DNA of 35,911 nt from Thermocladium sp. (lineage in GTDB: Archaea; Thermoproteota; Thermoprotei; Thermoproteales; Thermocladiaceae): positions 1 to 35,911 of the forward strand of contig JAGDXC010000011.1 of the NCBI GenBank assembly GCA_023269935.1, given 5' to 3'. Each line of letters starts with the position of its first letter. Positions within the stretch are counted from its first letter, which is position 1. Made by a program: the position numbers and the translations under genes. This document shows, piece after piece, positions 24,326 to 33,489 of this stretch. Below the pieces are notes generated by a model, which searched no databases, was not told where the DNA came from, and saw nothing but the letters and a program-made list of their open reading frames with translations.

Positions 24326-25459
24326 ATGGAGACCTCCTCAATTGATTTCTGGATTGATCCGCCTCTCCTGCTCTCCATATTTGTCGATGTCAAGAACATA
24401 GTTGAGCGGATGAAGGGAACGGAGTCATCTAATATAATTAATGAGGTGAAGACGCTTCTCGGCAATAGGGTTAAACCCATAAGTGGTGGAGGGGATGATC
24501 TTAAGGCATACGCCATTGATTCAAGCTATGCCGATCCAGCGCTGGAGTTAGTGGGGGGAGTATTGACCGTAGTGGCCTATGGTTACGTGGGCAACACCGG
24601 CAATGAAGCGGATAAATTCGTGACGGGGACTGTGTTTTTCGAGGATACCAATGAGGTGGAGAAGGCGGTGGCGTTTCGCTCATCGATAATGGAGCGCGAA
24701 TTAGCCGTTAGGTTAATGAATGAGAAGAAGCGAGGCTCCAGGAAGCTGGATCTAATTGTCCTTGATGGGGATATAGCCCTCCACCCGCTTCCCTATAACT
24801 TGCCCAGCAAGAGAAGCGAGAGGAGCGTTGTTGAGAAAACCATGAAGCGGTTGCTGAAGGAGGCAGAGGCAACTGGAACAACCATAGTGGGGGTGGTGAA
24901 GAGGGTTAGGTCTAAGTATGTCTCAGCATTAATGGGTAAGTGTCTCCCAGTTAACGATAAATTATTGATGAGTATGATGCTTGATAGGGGGCAATACATT
25001 GAGCTTGGGACATTCGGTGAGCTTCTCCCGAAGTGGGTGGAGGTGAATTACTTGAAGTGTTGGAGCGATGAGGAGTACCTACGTAAACGGCGATTCGAGG
25101 AGGGGAGAAGCAACTTGGAGGCCGTGTTCAATTCGGAGCTGGGGTCATTGAGGGGGGTCGAGGTGGCTTTCTATAAGGCGATGAATTCAGCAATAGCCAC
25201 CAAGATAGAGGTGCTTGATTTTGGGGGGCTTGGTCTCAATAAGGTGATTAGCTTCCTAGCGGGGCAAACAACTAATACTGGGTACCCCTATATACTTGAT
25301 ACCGTTGATACAATTGTCAGGATAGATACTAGGCTCCTCGATTACGTGAGGACCCTACTCATCAGAAACGCAAGCGAAGTTAGCAGCGACCTCATAAATG
25401 CATTGCTTCAATTAACTAATCCCCAAAAAGCGTACCTATATAAGCAACTAGAGGCTTAA
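24326..25459 (+). CDS. nurA: NurA 5'-3' nuclease
   Basis: This 377-residue protein is the nuclease partner of HerA. Acidic active-site motifs of the NurA fold are visible: KAYAIDSSYAD near residue 60-70 and LIVLDGDIALHPLP near 143-156, which coordinate manganese. The central part contains VVGVVKRVRSKY, and a later conserved block is GYPYILDTVDTIVRI. NurA dimers sit on the HerA ring and degrade the 5' strand to make 3' overhangs. The gene starts two bases after herA and has no promoter of its own. Its length is slightly above the Sulfolobus protein (about 330). The assignment rests on motifs together with the herA context. Confidence 0.88.
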   Translation: METSSIDFWIDPPLLLSIFVDVKNIVERMKGTESSNIINEVKTLLGNRVKPISGGGDDLKAYAIDSSYADPALELVGGVLTVVAYGYVGNTGNEADKFVTGTVFFEDTNEVEKAVAFRSSIMERELAVRLMNEKKRGSRKLDLIVLDGDIALHPLPYNLPSKRSERSVVEKTMKRLLKEAEATGTTIVGVVKRVRSKYVSALMGKCLPVNDKLLMSMMLDRGQYIELGTFGELLPKWVEVNYLKCWSDEEYLRKRRFEEGRSNLEAVFNSELGSLRGVEVAFYKAMNSAIATKIEVLDFGGLGLNKVISFLAGQTTNTGYPYILDTVDTIVRIDTRLLDYVRTLLIRNASEVSSDLINALLQLTNPQKAYLYKQLEA

Positions 25460-25547
25460 CAATTTCAAGGGAAACGAGGCTTGGTGGGGGAGTGAGCAAT
25501 ATCCATAAATGTAAAAAGTCCTTGGCGTATCTCGCTCTTTAGGATGA

Positions 25548-25575
25548 AGGTGATGAATTGTTGTATTCATCACCT
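25548..25575. repeat. Perfect 11-bp palindrome upstream of ileS
   Basis: AGGTGATGAAT (25548-25558) and ATTCATCACCT (25565-25575) are perfectly complementary around a six-base centre. The palindrome ends 11 bases before the ileS TATA box. It could be an operator for a dimeric regulator or a terminator for nurA; no T-run follows it, which favours an operator. Confidence 0.7.
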
Positions 25576-25586
25576 CGGTTAAGCAA

Positions 25587-25596
25587 TATTTTTAAG
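25587..25596 (+). promoter_or_regulatory. TATA box of ileS
   Basis: TATTTTTAAG is centred about 28 bases before the GTG start of ileS, predicting a leaderless transcript and supporting that start. Confidence 0.6.
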
Positions 25597-25619
25597 TCCA
25601 TTTTATTAGGTTAGTAGCG

Positions 25620-28541
25620 GTGTCTGTTATTGATTTTGGGTTGGAGGGTTCATTCAGTTCAAAAACAATAGAGGGCAAGGTACTTGAGTACTGGAGGCTA
25701 AATAAAATCAAGCATAAGTGGCTCAACGCGGTGGGTCCAAGGGGTAGATTCACATTTCTCGAGGGTCCCCCGACAGTGAATGGGTTCCCTCATGTTGGGC
25801 ATGCAAGGGGCCGGACGTATAAGGATGCTGTGCTTCGCTATAGGCATATGCTGGGGTACTCAATTTGGGCTCAGGGTGGATGGGATGAGCAGGGTTTGCC
25901 TGTGGAGCTTGAGGCAGAGAAGGCATTGGGGATATCCAGCAAGAAGGAGATAGAGCAGGTTGGGCTTGATAAGTTCTCGGAAAAGTGTAATGAATTGGTG
26001 GATCACTACCTGAAGCAGTGGGTTGAGATAGGCACCGATAGATTAGGTGTGTGGCTTGACACCGATAATGCCTATGAGACGCGTAAGCCGCAGTACATAG
26101 AGCATGTGTGGTCATTGGTGAAGGTGGCATGGGAGAAGGGTCTCCTCTTCGAGGATTATAGGGTATTACCGTTCTGTCCGAGATGCGAGACAGCACTAAG
26201 CGATGCTGAGGTGGATCAGGGCTATAAGGAGCGGAAGGATCCAGCCATATTTGTGAAGTTCAAGGCACTGGATGAGGAGAATACATACCTAGTGATTTGG
26301 ACAACAACGCCTTGGACATTGATAGATAATGAAGCTGTGGCGGTTAATCCATCATTCAAGTATGCCTATGTTGATGTTGGGAAGGAGGTGCTAATCGTGG
26401 CGGAGAACCTTGTGGAGCAGCTCATGCATAAATTTGGCATCGATAATTATAAGGTTTTGAAAACCGTAAGCGGGAAGGAACTTGAGGGACTCCAGTACGA
26501 GCACGTATATAGAGGGGATATACATAAGGTCATAACGGCAGATTTCGTGACCTTGGAGGACGGTTCAGGCTTGGTCCACATAGCGCCAGCCCATGGGCCG
26601 GAGGACTTCGAGGCAGCCAAGAGACACGGCATTCCCGTAACGAATACCGTCGAGATAAATGGAGTATTCAGTGCTGGTCCATTTAAGGGCAAGTACTTCC
26701 TGGATGTTAATTCTCTCGTCATTAAGGACTTGAAATCAAGGGGCCTGCTTCTCCATAGGGATGAAGTGACGCATCAGTATCCACATTGCTGGAGATGCAA
26801 TACACCGCTCATATATAGGGCCGATAAGCAGTGGTTCCTCGGAATATCAGGTCTACGGGAGACCATGACACGGGAACTCAAGAAGGTAGTGGTGTATCCC
26901 GAGTCCTTGAGGAATAGGTTTGATGATTGGATAGCCAATATAAGGGACTGGACAATATCTAGGTCGAGGATATGGGGAACGCCTCTCCCAATATGGAGGT
27001 GCAGGAATGATCCGAGCAAGGTAATGGCGATAGGTTCACTCGAGGAATTACGGAAGGCGGCTAAGGAGATGCCCAATGTGCCGCCCGAGAAATTGGTTCA
27101 TAGGCCATGGATAGACATGGTTAAGATAGAGACAGAGTGTGGGGAGTGGGTTAGGGAGCCGTTCGTGATGGATGTTTGGTTGGATAGCGGCGTTGCTTGG
27201 ATAGCTGGCCCAGATGGATTGCGGAACAAGGAGTGGAGCTCGATTTACCCCTTTGATTGGGTGACGGAGGCCGTGGATCAGACAAGGGGCTGGTTCTATT
27301 CCCTACTCGCCACCTCGGTTCTCTGGATGGGTAAGGCACCGTATAAGTCAATGTTGATCCAGGGACACATACTGGACAAGTATGGGCATAAGATGAGCAA
27401 AAGCAAGGGTAATGTAACGTGGGTACAGGACATGCTGGACAAGTATGGAGCAGATGCATTGAGGCTTTACCTTCTCACTAAATCGGCGCCGGGCGATGCA
27501 CTGGCGTTTAATCCGGATGAAGTTAAGCTATCCCTCAATGCCCTGGGAGTGCTGTGGAACTCGGTTAAGTTTGCCAAGACATACATGGAGCTCGACGGCT
27601 TTACACCTGCGAAGCTGGTTAAGGAAATGGATCAAGCTAGGCCTGAGGATCTCTGGCTTCTCTCCGTGACTAATAAGATGATTAAGTCAGTGAGGGAGCA
27701 CATGGATAAAATGGAGCTTCACCATGCTGCGCGGGAGTGGATGGATTTCGTCGTGGAGGACATAAGCCACAGATACATAAGGCTAATGAGGAGGAGGGCA
27801 TGGATGGAGGGCGAGACAAGGGAGAAACTGATCGCTTATACCGTTCTTTATGAGGCTCTCAGGGCAGCAATAGTGGTCGGCGCCATGTTCGTCCCATTCA
27901 CGACGGAGTACCTGTACCAAGCCTTCCTTAAGAGCATGGAGGATGGACCGGAGAGCGTGCACATGTTGATGTTGCCGGAACCAAACGAGGAATTGATAAA
28001 TGGCGATCTAGAGACAACGTTTGACCTAATATTCGAGATAGCTTCCCAGACGGCTAATATTAGGAATAAGATAGGGGTGAAGCTGAGGTGGCCCCTCAAG
28101 GAGTTAGTGATAAGCGGTAAGGGTTCTGCGGCCCTTAAGCAGCATGAGGATGTGCTGGCCTTTCTAACTAATGTCAAGACTGTTAGGTTCACGGATGAGG
28201 AGTGCGGGGAAAATTATGAATCGCTCGAGGTAAGTGGACTGCGGATATGCTTGAGCAAGCATATGGATGAGGCGCTCCTATATGAGGCGCTTGCACGTGA
28301 ATTGATAAGGAGGATACAAGTAATGAGAAGTAAGCTTAATCTACAAATGGAGGAGCGAGCTAAGGCAAGAATAGGCACTAAGGATGAGGAATTGCTTACA
28401 GCTATTACTAGGATGAAGAGCTATATAGAGGGGGAGACGCGGACCGAGGTATTAATGGAGCAGCCCAGTGGAAGCGGCTTAATGCAGGAGTGGGATATAG
28501 ATGGGAAGAAGGTAGTAATAGAGCTTAGCAGGGGAAACTAG
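25620..28541 (+). CDS. ileS: Isoleucyl-tRNA synthetase
   Basis: This 973-residue class Ia synthetase charges tRNA-Ile with isoleucine. The HIGH motif is HVGH at residues 58-61 (PPTVNGFPHVGHARG). TPWTLIDNEAVAVNP marks the editing (CP1) domain, which removes misattached valine. KMSKSKGN lies near residues 591-598. WDEQGLPVE and CPRCETALSDAEV are also characteristic of the archaeal/eukaryal-type enzyme. The C-terminal anticodon-binding and tail domains are present, and the length is within the archaeal range. It begins at GTG with a TATA box at leaderless spacing, preceded by an 11-base palindrome. Its stop codon overlaps the convergent gene at 28538 by four bases. Confidence 0.96.
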   Translation: MSVIDFGLEGSFSSKTIEGKVLEYWRLNKIKHKWLNAVGPRGRFTFLEGPPTVNGFPHVGHARGRTYKDAVLRYRHMLGYSIWAQGGWDEQGLPVELEAEKALGISSKKEIEQVGLDKFSEKCNELVDHYLKQWVEIGTDRLGVWLDTDNAYETRKPQYIEHVWSLVKVAWEKGLLFEDYRVLPFCPRCETALSDAEVDQGYKERKDPAIFVKFKALDEENTYLVIWTTTPWTLIDNEAVAVNPSFKYAYVDVGKEVLIVAENLVEQLMHKFGIDNYKVLKTVSGKELEGLQYEHVYRGDIHKVITADFVTLEDGSGLVHIAPAHGPEDFEAAKRHGIPVTNTVEINGVFSAGPFKGKYFLDVNSLVIKDLKSRGLLLHRDEVTHQYPHCWRCNTPLIYRADKQWFLGISGLRETMTRELKKVVVYPESLRNRFDDWIANIRDWTISRSRIWGTPLPIWRCRNDPSKVMAIGSLEELRKAAKEMPNVPPEKLVHRPWIDMVKIETECGEWVREPFVMDVWLDSGVAWIAGPDGLRNKEWSSIYPFDWVTEAVDQTRGWFYSLLATSVLWMGKAPYKSMLIQGHILDKYGHKMSKSKGNVTWVQDMLDKYGADALRLYLLTKSAPGDALAFNPDEVKLSLNALGVLWNSVKFAKTYMELDGFTPAKLVKEMDQARPEDLWLLSVTNKMIKSVREHMDKMELHHAAREWMDFVVEDISHRYIRLMRRRAWMEGETREKLIAYTVLYEALRAAIVVGAMFVPFTTEYLYQAFLKSMEDGPESVHMLMLPEPNEELINGDLETTFDLIFEIASQTANIRNKIGVKLRWPLKELVISGKGSAALKQHEDVLAFLTNVKTVRFTDEECGENYESLEVSGLRICLSKHMDEALLYEALARELIRRIQVMRSKLNLQMEERAKARIGTKDEELLTAITRMKSYIEGETRTEVLMEQPSGSGLMQEWDIDGKKVVIELSRGN

Positions 28542-28912
28542 AGCCGAGCAGTCCTGACCTCTATCCTCATCAATAATCGAGCCACGTCAAGCGGCGCCAT
28601 TTTCTCCATCAAATTGCTCCAAACAGTTCTGCTGATTACTATTATTATTTGAGGCAATTCATCCATGCCACTTAATCTACTCAATACTTTGGCTCCCTGG
28701 GATGCATCCCTTATAGGCAGAATGCCGGGCCCCACATCATTAATCACGGGCAGGCCCGTTTCGTCGCTTAAGAGCATTACGGCTGCTCCCAAATTCTCCT
28801 CAACTATTATAATCAGTGGCTTCACGCCAATTAACTGCGCCTCATTAGTTATAAAGATAATTATGGGCATCAGTATTGTCCTAGTTAAGAGGAGATCAAG
28901 GGTCTTATTCAT
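28538..28912 (-). CDS. Hypothetical small alpha/beta protein
   Basis: I do not recognise this 124-residue protein. Its alternating hydrophobic strands (MPIIIFITNEAQ, PLIIIVEENLGAAVMLLSDE, PQIIIVISRTVW) suggest a Rossmann-like or CheY-like fold without obvious active-site residues. It starts 33 bases after the MFS gene on the same strand and is probably transcribed with it. Its stop overlaps the convergent ileS stop by four bases. An ORF on the opposite strand (28665-29111) is longer but has poorer composition. Confidence 0.5.
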   Translation of the reverse strand: MNKTLDLLLTRTILMPIIIFITNEAQLIGVKPLIIIVEENLGAAVMLLSDETGLPVINDVGPGILPIRDASQGAKVLSRLSGMDELPQIIIVISRTVWSNLMEKMAPLDVARLLMRIEVRTARL

Positions 28913-28944
28913 TGCTGAATTATCTTGGGTGGCCTATGAGTGTC

Positions 28945-30210
28945 TCAGTTTTTGCGCCAGGTCTCCCTCGAGGCTAGTATTCCAATCAGCATTACCGTTG
29001 ATGCCAAGTATATGGAGATCACCCAGGCAGGCAGTAAGCCAATTAACTCGCTTAGCGATAATATTATGGAGATGGCGGTGCTGCCTATTATTGCGCCCCC
29101 ATTATATGTGAAGCCAACTGCCGTGGACCTGTATCGCTCGCTGAAGCTTTCGGATAGAAATGATGGAATGACGGAGAAGATCGCCGCCTCTAGAAATGCC
29201 TGCACGCTGAAGGCTGGGAGAGCATAAGTTGGACCCATGCTTCCCATAATGAGTAGGGGACCCGTTGTCGCAGTGAATAGGGCTGCGTATAGTAGCATGC
29301 TTCTACGCCTACCCCCAACCGTATTGGAGAGTGCTCCCCCGATCCACACGCCTAGTAGTGAGACTAAATTAATGATAGCTATGTACTCTCCAACCAAGTA
29401 ATTCGGGTACTTCATCATCTCCATGAAGCCCGGGTAGAAGCTCAGCGTCGCCGTGTTTATGAAGAGTAGGCCGGTGGTTATTAGTAGGGCAGTAAATATT
29501 TTGCCCGTGGATTCCCTGAACATGGCGATGAGGGGAACCTTCTCGACTGCCTGCTTCCTTAGTAGATCCTCAAATACTGGACTCTCGTAGGCTATTCTCC
29601 TGAGGAGGAAGGCCAAGGCGCCAGGTATGAATAGTATTAGAAATAGAACTCTCCAGCCATATTCCTGGAACTCAATTGGCCCATAGGCATGGCTTATGAC
29701 GGCGAATATGGCGGCCATGATGAAGTAACCCACCCCGAAGCCGCTCTGTATTAGGGAACCAATGAACCCCCTCCCCTCGGGCGGTATACTCTCCATCACT
29801 AGCGCTGTTCCTCCCCCATACTCAGCCCCGGCGAACATTCCCTCAACGAATAGAAGCAAGTAGAGAAGAATGGGAGCCAGGAGCCCGGCTTCTCCATATG
29901 TTGGGAGAAGGCCCTTAGCGCCGCCAAATATAGAGAAGCCCAGCACAGTTATTGCAAGCATGTTTCTGCGACCGATCTTGTCCCCAAGGTAATTGCCGAA
30001 GATGAGGGAACCAATTGGTCTCGCCAATGCCTCCACGGCGAATCCAGCGAATGTCACGATTAACCCTAGTTTTCCTAAGTTGGGCGGCAGCATTATTGTG
30101 CTTATCGTCACTGCAACTAGGGCGTAAGCTATTGTGGTGAAGCCATCCAGCAACCATCCGGACCAAGCCGCCAATACCTGCACCCATTGTCTACTGCTTA
30201 ATCCATACAC
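28945..30210 (-). CDS. Major facilitator superfamily transporter (metabolite:H+ symporter type)
   Basis: The protein has twelve predicted membrane helices in about 421 residues. GDKIGRRNML after helix 2 is MFS motif A; the second half repeats it loosely as GGALSNTVGGRRRSML. FDGFTTIAYALV-like helix 1 (here WLLDGFTTIAYALV), ALARPIGSLIFG and VEGMFAGAEYGGG fit the metabolite:H+ symporter family (KgtP, ProP and relatives), which takes up organic acids, sugars or osmolytes. The substrate cannot be told. An ATG at 30225 is the longest start, but TTTTAAAG at 30232-30239 is a TATA box 27 bases before the GTG at 30210, so the product probably begins MYGLSSRQW. Confidence 0.85.
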   Translation of the reverse strand: MYGLSSRQWVQVLAAWSGWLLDGFTTIAYALVAVTISTIMLPPNLGKLGLIVTFAGFAVEALARPIGSLIFGNYLGDKIGRRNMLAITVLGFSIFGGAKGLLPTYGEAGLLAPILLYLLLFVEGMFAGAEYGGGTALVMESIPPEGRGFIGSLIQSGFGVGYFIMAAIFAVISHAYGPIEFQEYGWRVLFLILFIPGALAFLLRRIAYESPVFEDLLRKQAVEKVPLIAMFRESTGKIFTALLITTGLLFINTATLSFYPGFMEMMKYPNYLVGEYIAIINLVSLLGVWIGGALSNTVGGRRRSMLLYAALFTATTGPLLIMGSMGPTYALPAFSVQAFLEAAIFSVIPSFLSESFSERYRSTAVGFTYNGGAIIGSTAISIILSLSELIGLLPAWVISIYLASTVMLIGILASRETWRKN

Positions 30211-30377
30211 TTGCGGGTAATGCATTAATCATTTTAAAGCGTTAAGCAATAATTCGATTACCATAATAATAAGAAAAGACGATTCTCCTCCTATTCAATA
30301 TGTGACTTAATTTATCCGCATCCTTCATGGTGGTATTATGGTTCAGATTTAATAAATGGCTTAATTTATTAGGAGGC

Positions 30378-31802
30378 ATGTCCACATTCAAGTACTCGGA
30401 TATTCATAAGGCCATTTACCCGAGAAGGCACGAGGGAATTTATAAGAACCGCGGCGATAATCCGTGGATCTCAATAAGGATTAGGCAGGGAATTAATAAG
30501 GATCCCAGCAAATGGTTCTCTAATCAGCTCAAGACAATTGCAGAGGTTTCCAGGAAGTACGGTGATGGCAGGGCCATGCTCGGCACGAGGGGCGATGTAG
30601 AGATTGTTAAGGTTGATTATAGGTTATTTGATGAAGTAGTTTCAAGGCTTAGGGATGTTGATCTTGATCCACGGGATTCTTGCGGTAATTCTGTGAGGAA
30701 TCCAATACCATGCCCAAGCAATCATTGTCCCTACGCGCACGTGAATGCCGAGGCCCTCTCCACCTTTATAGGAGATTACTTCAGGCATAGGGCTGAGTAT
30801 GAGGGGGCATCCATGCCGCATAGGTTCAAGATATCCATATCCGCGTGTGAAGAAGCGTGCGCAATCCCGATCTCCCAGGATATCGGTATAGTTGCTAAGG
30901 CTAATGGCAAGTTCGACATATACCTGGGCGGCGGCGTTGGCGAGCATGCCTTCACGGCCAAATTAGTATTCACTGATGTTGATATCAACGATTTATTGCC
31001 AATAATAGTGGGCGCAATCGATGTGTTTAAGATGAGCGGAGAGAGGCGTGGATTCAAGTGGATCCCCAATAAGCATGGCATTGATTGGATTAGGGACAGG
31101 ATCCTCGAGGTCGCGAGCAAGGTTAAGCCAAATCTGCCCAAGCCATCCATAGGTCCCCACTTCATTGATTCCAAGATAATTAGGATCCATTACCCAACGG
31201 GGTGGGTTAAGGCTGAGGATCTTGAGAAGATCGCTGGCCTCGCTGATGAGCATGGCCTCGGATACGTGGTACTATTCAATAATCAAACCATCTATGTGCC
31301 GGTGAAGGATATAGATGGGGAGCTGAGTTACGAGGTTAGGGATCCAGGCCCATTTCGCCATGATGGGCCAGCCACTATAGCCTGTCTAGGCAGCGAATTA
31401 TGCCCACCGGGGCTAATAGATACAAGCGGCCTTGGCTCCAAGATACACGTTAATTTGAAGGGAGATAAACCAGTAAGTATTCATATAAGTGGTTGTACGC
31501 ATGATTGCGGATTGTCATGGGTCTCAGACATAGGCTTAGAACCCTTTGGGTCTAGGACTAGGATATTAGTTACGGTTGGCGGCGGTCCAACGAGGCTTGG
31601 CAAGGTCGTGTGTACGGTGGATCCCAATGAAGCTGAGACAATAACTAAAGCCTTACTTGGGATGCTGGAGAAACACAACTGCAAGGATGCAGGCGAATTA
31701 GTGGATAGGGTTGGCATTGATGCAATTAGGGAGGAATTATCGAGGGTCGCTTCATCATTTAAGGCGCCGGATAATGGCCTCAGCATCTTTGGACCCGACT
31801 AA
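30378..31802 (+). CDS. Siroheme and [4Fe-4S] sulfite/nitrite reductase
   Basis: This cytoplasmic enzyme reduces sulfite to sulfide or nitrite to ammonia with six electrons. It is 474 residues from the chosen start. The siroheme-[4Fe-4S] cysteines are visible as CLGSELC (C-x5-C, near residues 335-341) and GCTHDCG (C-x3-C, near 373-377). The N-terminal ferredoxin-like half-domain contains NPWISIRIRQGI, and SISACEEACAIPISQDIG is the first-repeat counterpart. The C-terminal part repeats the fold. It resembles the monomeric assimilatory type (CysI/NirA), not DsrAB, because the gene stands alone. A frame from 30327 adds 17 residues; TATA-like TTTAATAAA near 30350 favours the ATG at 30378. Which of the two substrates it uses is undetermined. 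Confidence 0.87.
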   Translation: MSTFKYSDIHKAIYPRRHEGIYKNRGDNPWISIRIRQGINKDPSKWFSNQLKTIAEVSRKYGDGRAMLGTRGDVEIVKVDYRLFDEVVSRLRDVDLDPRDSCGNSVRNPIPCPSNHCPYAHVNAEALSTFIGDYFRHRAEYEGASMPHRFKISISACEEACAIPISQDIGIVAKANGKFDIYLGGGVGEHAFTAKLVFTDVDINDLLPIIVGAIDVFKMSGERRGFKWIPNKHGIDWIRDRILEVASKVKPNLPKPSIGPHFIDSKIIRIHYPTGWVKAEDLEKIAGLADEHGLGYVVLFNNQTIYVPVKDIDGELSYEVRDPGPFRHDGPATIACLGSELCPPGLIDTSGLGSKIHVNLKGDKPVSIHISGCTHDCGLSWVSDIGLEPFGSRTRILVTVGGGPTRLGKVVCTVDPNEAETITKALLGMLEKHNCKDAGELVDRVGIDAIREELSRVASSFKAPDNGLSIFGPD

Positions 31803-31983
31803 AATAATTGAGCATTAATGGTTAGAAAGAATAGGATTTTAAAGCAGAGCCTATAAAGGAACTAAGTTTTGGTTCTGATTCTCATTTGCTGGCCTCGTTA
31901 AGTAGTGATAATGAAGATATTTTTAATGGAAAGTTATCTTTATAATGCTAAAGTATAGCTGAAGAATTGGATTGGGGTTTACA

Positions 31984-32565
31984 ATGGAGGTACTTAAGTT
32001 GGAGGGAGTCGCGAAAAGCTATGGCGAATTAAAGGTCTTTGATGATGTGACTCTTAGTTTTAGTGAGGGATTGATTCACGGTGTAATAGCTCCAAATGGT
32101 TATGGGAAGACGACTTTGTTGAGGATAATGTTGGGTATCGTAAAGCCAGATAAAGGAAAAGCAATCATTAGGGCAAACAAGGTATCCTACTTACCTCAGG
32201 ATTCGGAACCCATAGGAGTTATGACGGCAAAGGACTTCCTTATTAGTTATCTAGTTCTAAGGGGATATAGCTTCAAGGTGGCTAAGGAAAAAGCCGAGGA
32301 GTTTCTAAGATTTTTCGGAATACATATGCTTAGAGATAAACCGGTGGATGATGTGTCGGGTGGGCAGAAGCAGAGAGTGCTTTTAGTCGCGGTGATGGCC
32401 TATGATGCTGATCTCTACGTGTTGGATGAACCACTAACTTACCTCGATATCGAGGGAACTACCTTGCTTAAAGGCATTATTAAGAAACTTAAAGACCAAG
32501 GAAAAACCATTATAATATCTTCACCGTTAGCCTCCAACATAATAGATGTACTGATGAGATCTTGA
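31984..32565 (+). CDS. ABC transporter ATP-binding protein
   Basis: The protein is 193 residues from the ATG; a TTG at 31972 adds four. Walker A is APNGYGKTT (36-44), the signature VSGGQKQRVLL near 120, and Walker B LYVLDEPLTYLD. The usual H-loop histidine is absent: the region reads TIIISSPLAS. The protein ends soon after, shorter than typical export ATPases (220-300), and the following small ORF, overlapping by four bases, looks like its missing C-terminus. It powers the permease encoded at 32797. The cluster is more AT-rich than the genes to its left and adjoins a decayed island, hinting at transfer. What is exported is unknown. Confidence 0.8.
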   Translation: MEVLKLEGVAKSYGELKVFDDVTLSFSEGLIHGVIAPNGYGKTTLLRIMLGIVKPDKGKAIIRANKVSYLPQDSEPIGVMTAKDFLISYLVLRGYSFKVAKEKAEEFLRFFGIHMLRDKPVDDVSGGQKQRVLLVAVMAYDADLYVLDEPLTYLDIEGTTLLKGIIKKLKDQGKTIIISSPLASNIIDVLMRS

Positions 32566-32789
32566 TAATAACGAAAAGCAAGAGATTTCTAGTGTTTAAT
32601 CCATGGGACTTATTGAGGGGGACTGAGGATAAATTGGTGATTGAGACAGATCAAGAACTCGATAAGTGTCATCACATATATGGGAAAGCATATCTTTGTG
32701 AAAAAGAAACTGTTAACTTAAACTTATATGACTCGGTTAGGAAGGCGAATATAGATGATTTATTAGCTAAGGTGGTCTTTTACGAGTAA
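32562..32789 (+). CDS. Small ORF, possible C-terminal part of the ABC ATPase
   Basis: This 75-codon frame begins with a TTG overlapping the ATPase stop codon by four bases. IITKSKRFLVFNPWDLLRGT reads like the segment after the H-loop of ABC-2 type ATPases, where the 'mxxGrixxxGxxxxl' element and a regulatory tail occur. One inserted base near 32560 would fuse the two. It may be a translationally coupled subunit, a shift in frame during translation, a mutation, or a sequencing error. The composition is real coding sequence. Confidence 0.55.
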   Translation: MIITKSKRFLVFNPWDLLRGTEDKLVIETDQELDKCHHIYGKAYLCEKETVNLNLYDSVRKANIDDLLAKVVFYE

Positions 32790-32796
32790 AGCCTCA

Positions 32797-33489
32797 ATGC
32801 TTTTCGGCTACTATTATGGCCTTAAGTTCAGCATAAGGCATCCCTTGACGTTAATAAGCTTGTATTTTGATTCTTTGGCTATACTATTTATATTAAGCAT
32901 AATAGATGGGAGACTAAACGAAATAGCTCTCCTGGGTTCCCTTGTAGCCATTTTAACGTTATCCGGCTTTTCTTCAGCCGGCGACTTCTCTTATTTGACT
33001 AGGGTAATTAAATTCACTGATATGATTTGGTTCGATAAAACGGCAAGGAGGAACTACATACTGAGTTTATATATTGTGAACTTGCTTTTCCCATTGCCCC
33101 TAGTCGCGTTATATGTCATATTACTGTTAAGCAGCATTAAGCTGCCCCTATCCACATCATTAGCTATATTTATTGAAGTAATTTTGTTGTACTTCACCTC
33201 ATCAAATTTAGGACTATTTATGGCCATAAAAATAGCTTGGGCCTATAGAGCTAGGGAAGTATTTTTCATTTTGGCCTCGCTAATCACATTATTGCCATCC
33301 GTCTATTACAGCGTCAAGGTGTTGCCGGCCTATACAGTTTTAACATTTTTAGCCCTGCCAACCTCAGCAATAACAATACTTTACCAAGTTAACACGATAG
33401 AAGTCCTGGAATTATCCATGGCTTCAGAAGTAATATGGCTATTATTCTCATCACTAATCATTGCAAGATACATAAAATACATTTACTAA
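32797..33489 (+). CDS. ABC transporter permease-like membrane protein
   Basis: This 230-residue protein has about six membrane helices with a short cytoplasmic N-terminus (FGYYYGLKFSIRHPLTLISL), like ABC-2 type export permeases. It begins seven bases after the preceding small ORF and so belongs to the ATPase operon. No substrate-binding protein is nearby, which fits export. No motif points to a substrate. Confidence 0.65.
   Translation: MLFGYYYGLKFSIRHPLTLISLYFDSLAILFILSIIDGRLNEIALLGSLVAILTLSGFSSAGDFSYLTRVIKFTDMIWFDKTARRNYILSLYIVNLLFPLPLVALYVILLLSSIKLPLSTSLAIFIEVILLYFTSSNLGLFMAIKIAWAYRAREVFFILASLITLLPSVYYSVKVLPAYTVLTFLALPTSAITILYQVNTIEVLELSMASEVIWLLFSSLIIARYIKYIY

Noticed and set aside
28665..29111. 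148-codon plus-strand ORF opposite the genes at 28538 and 28945
   Set aside because: It is antisense to the MFS gene and a better minus-strand frame, with no start signal of its own.
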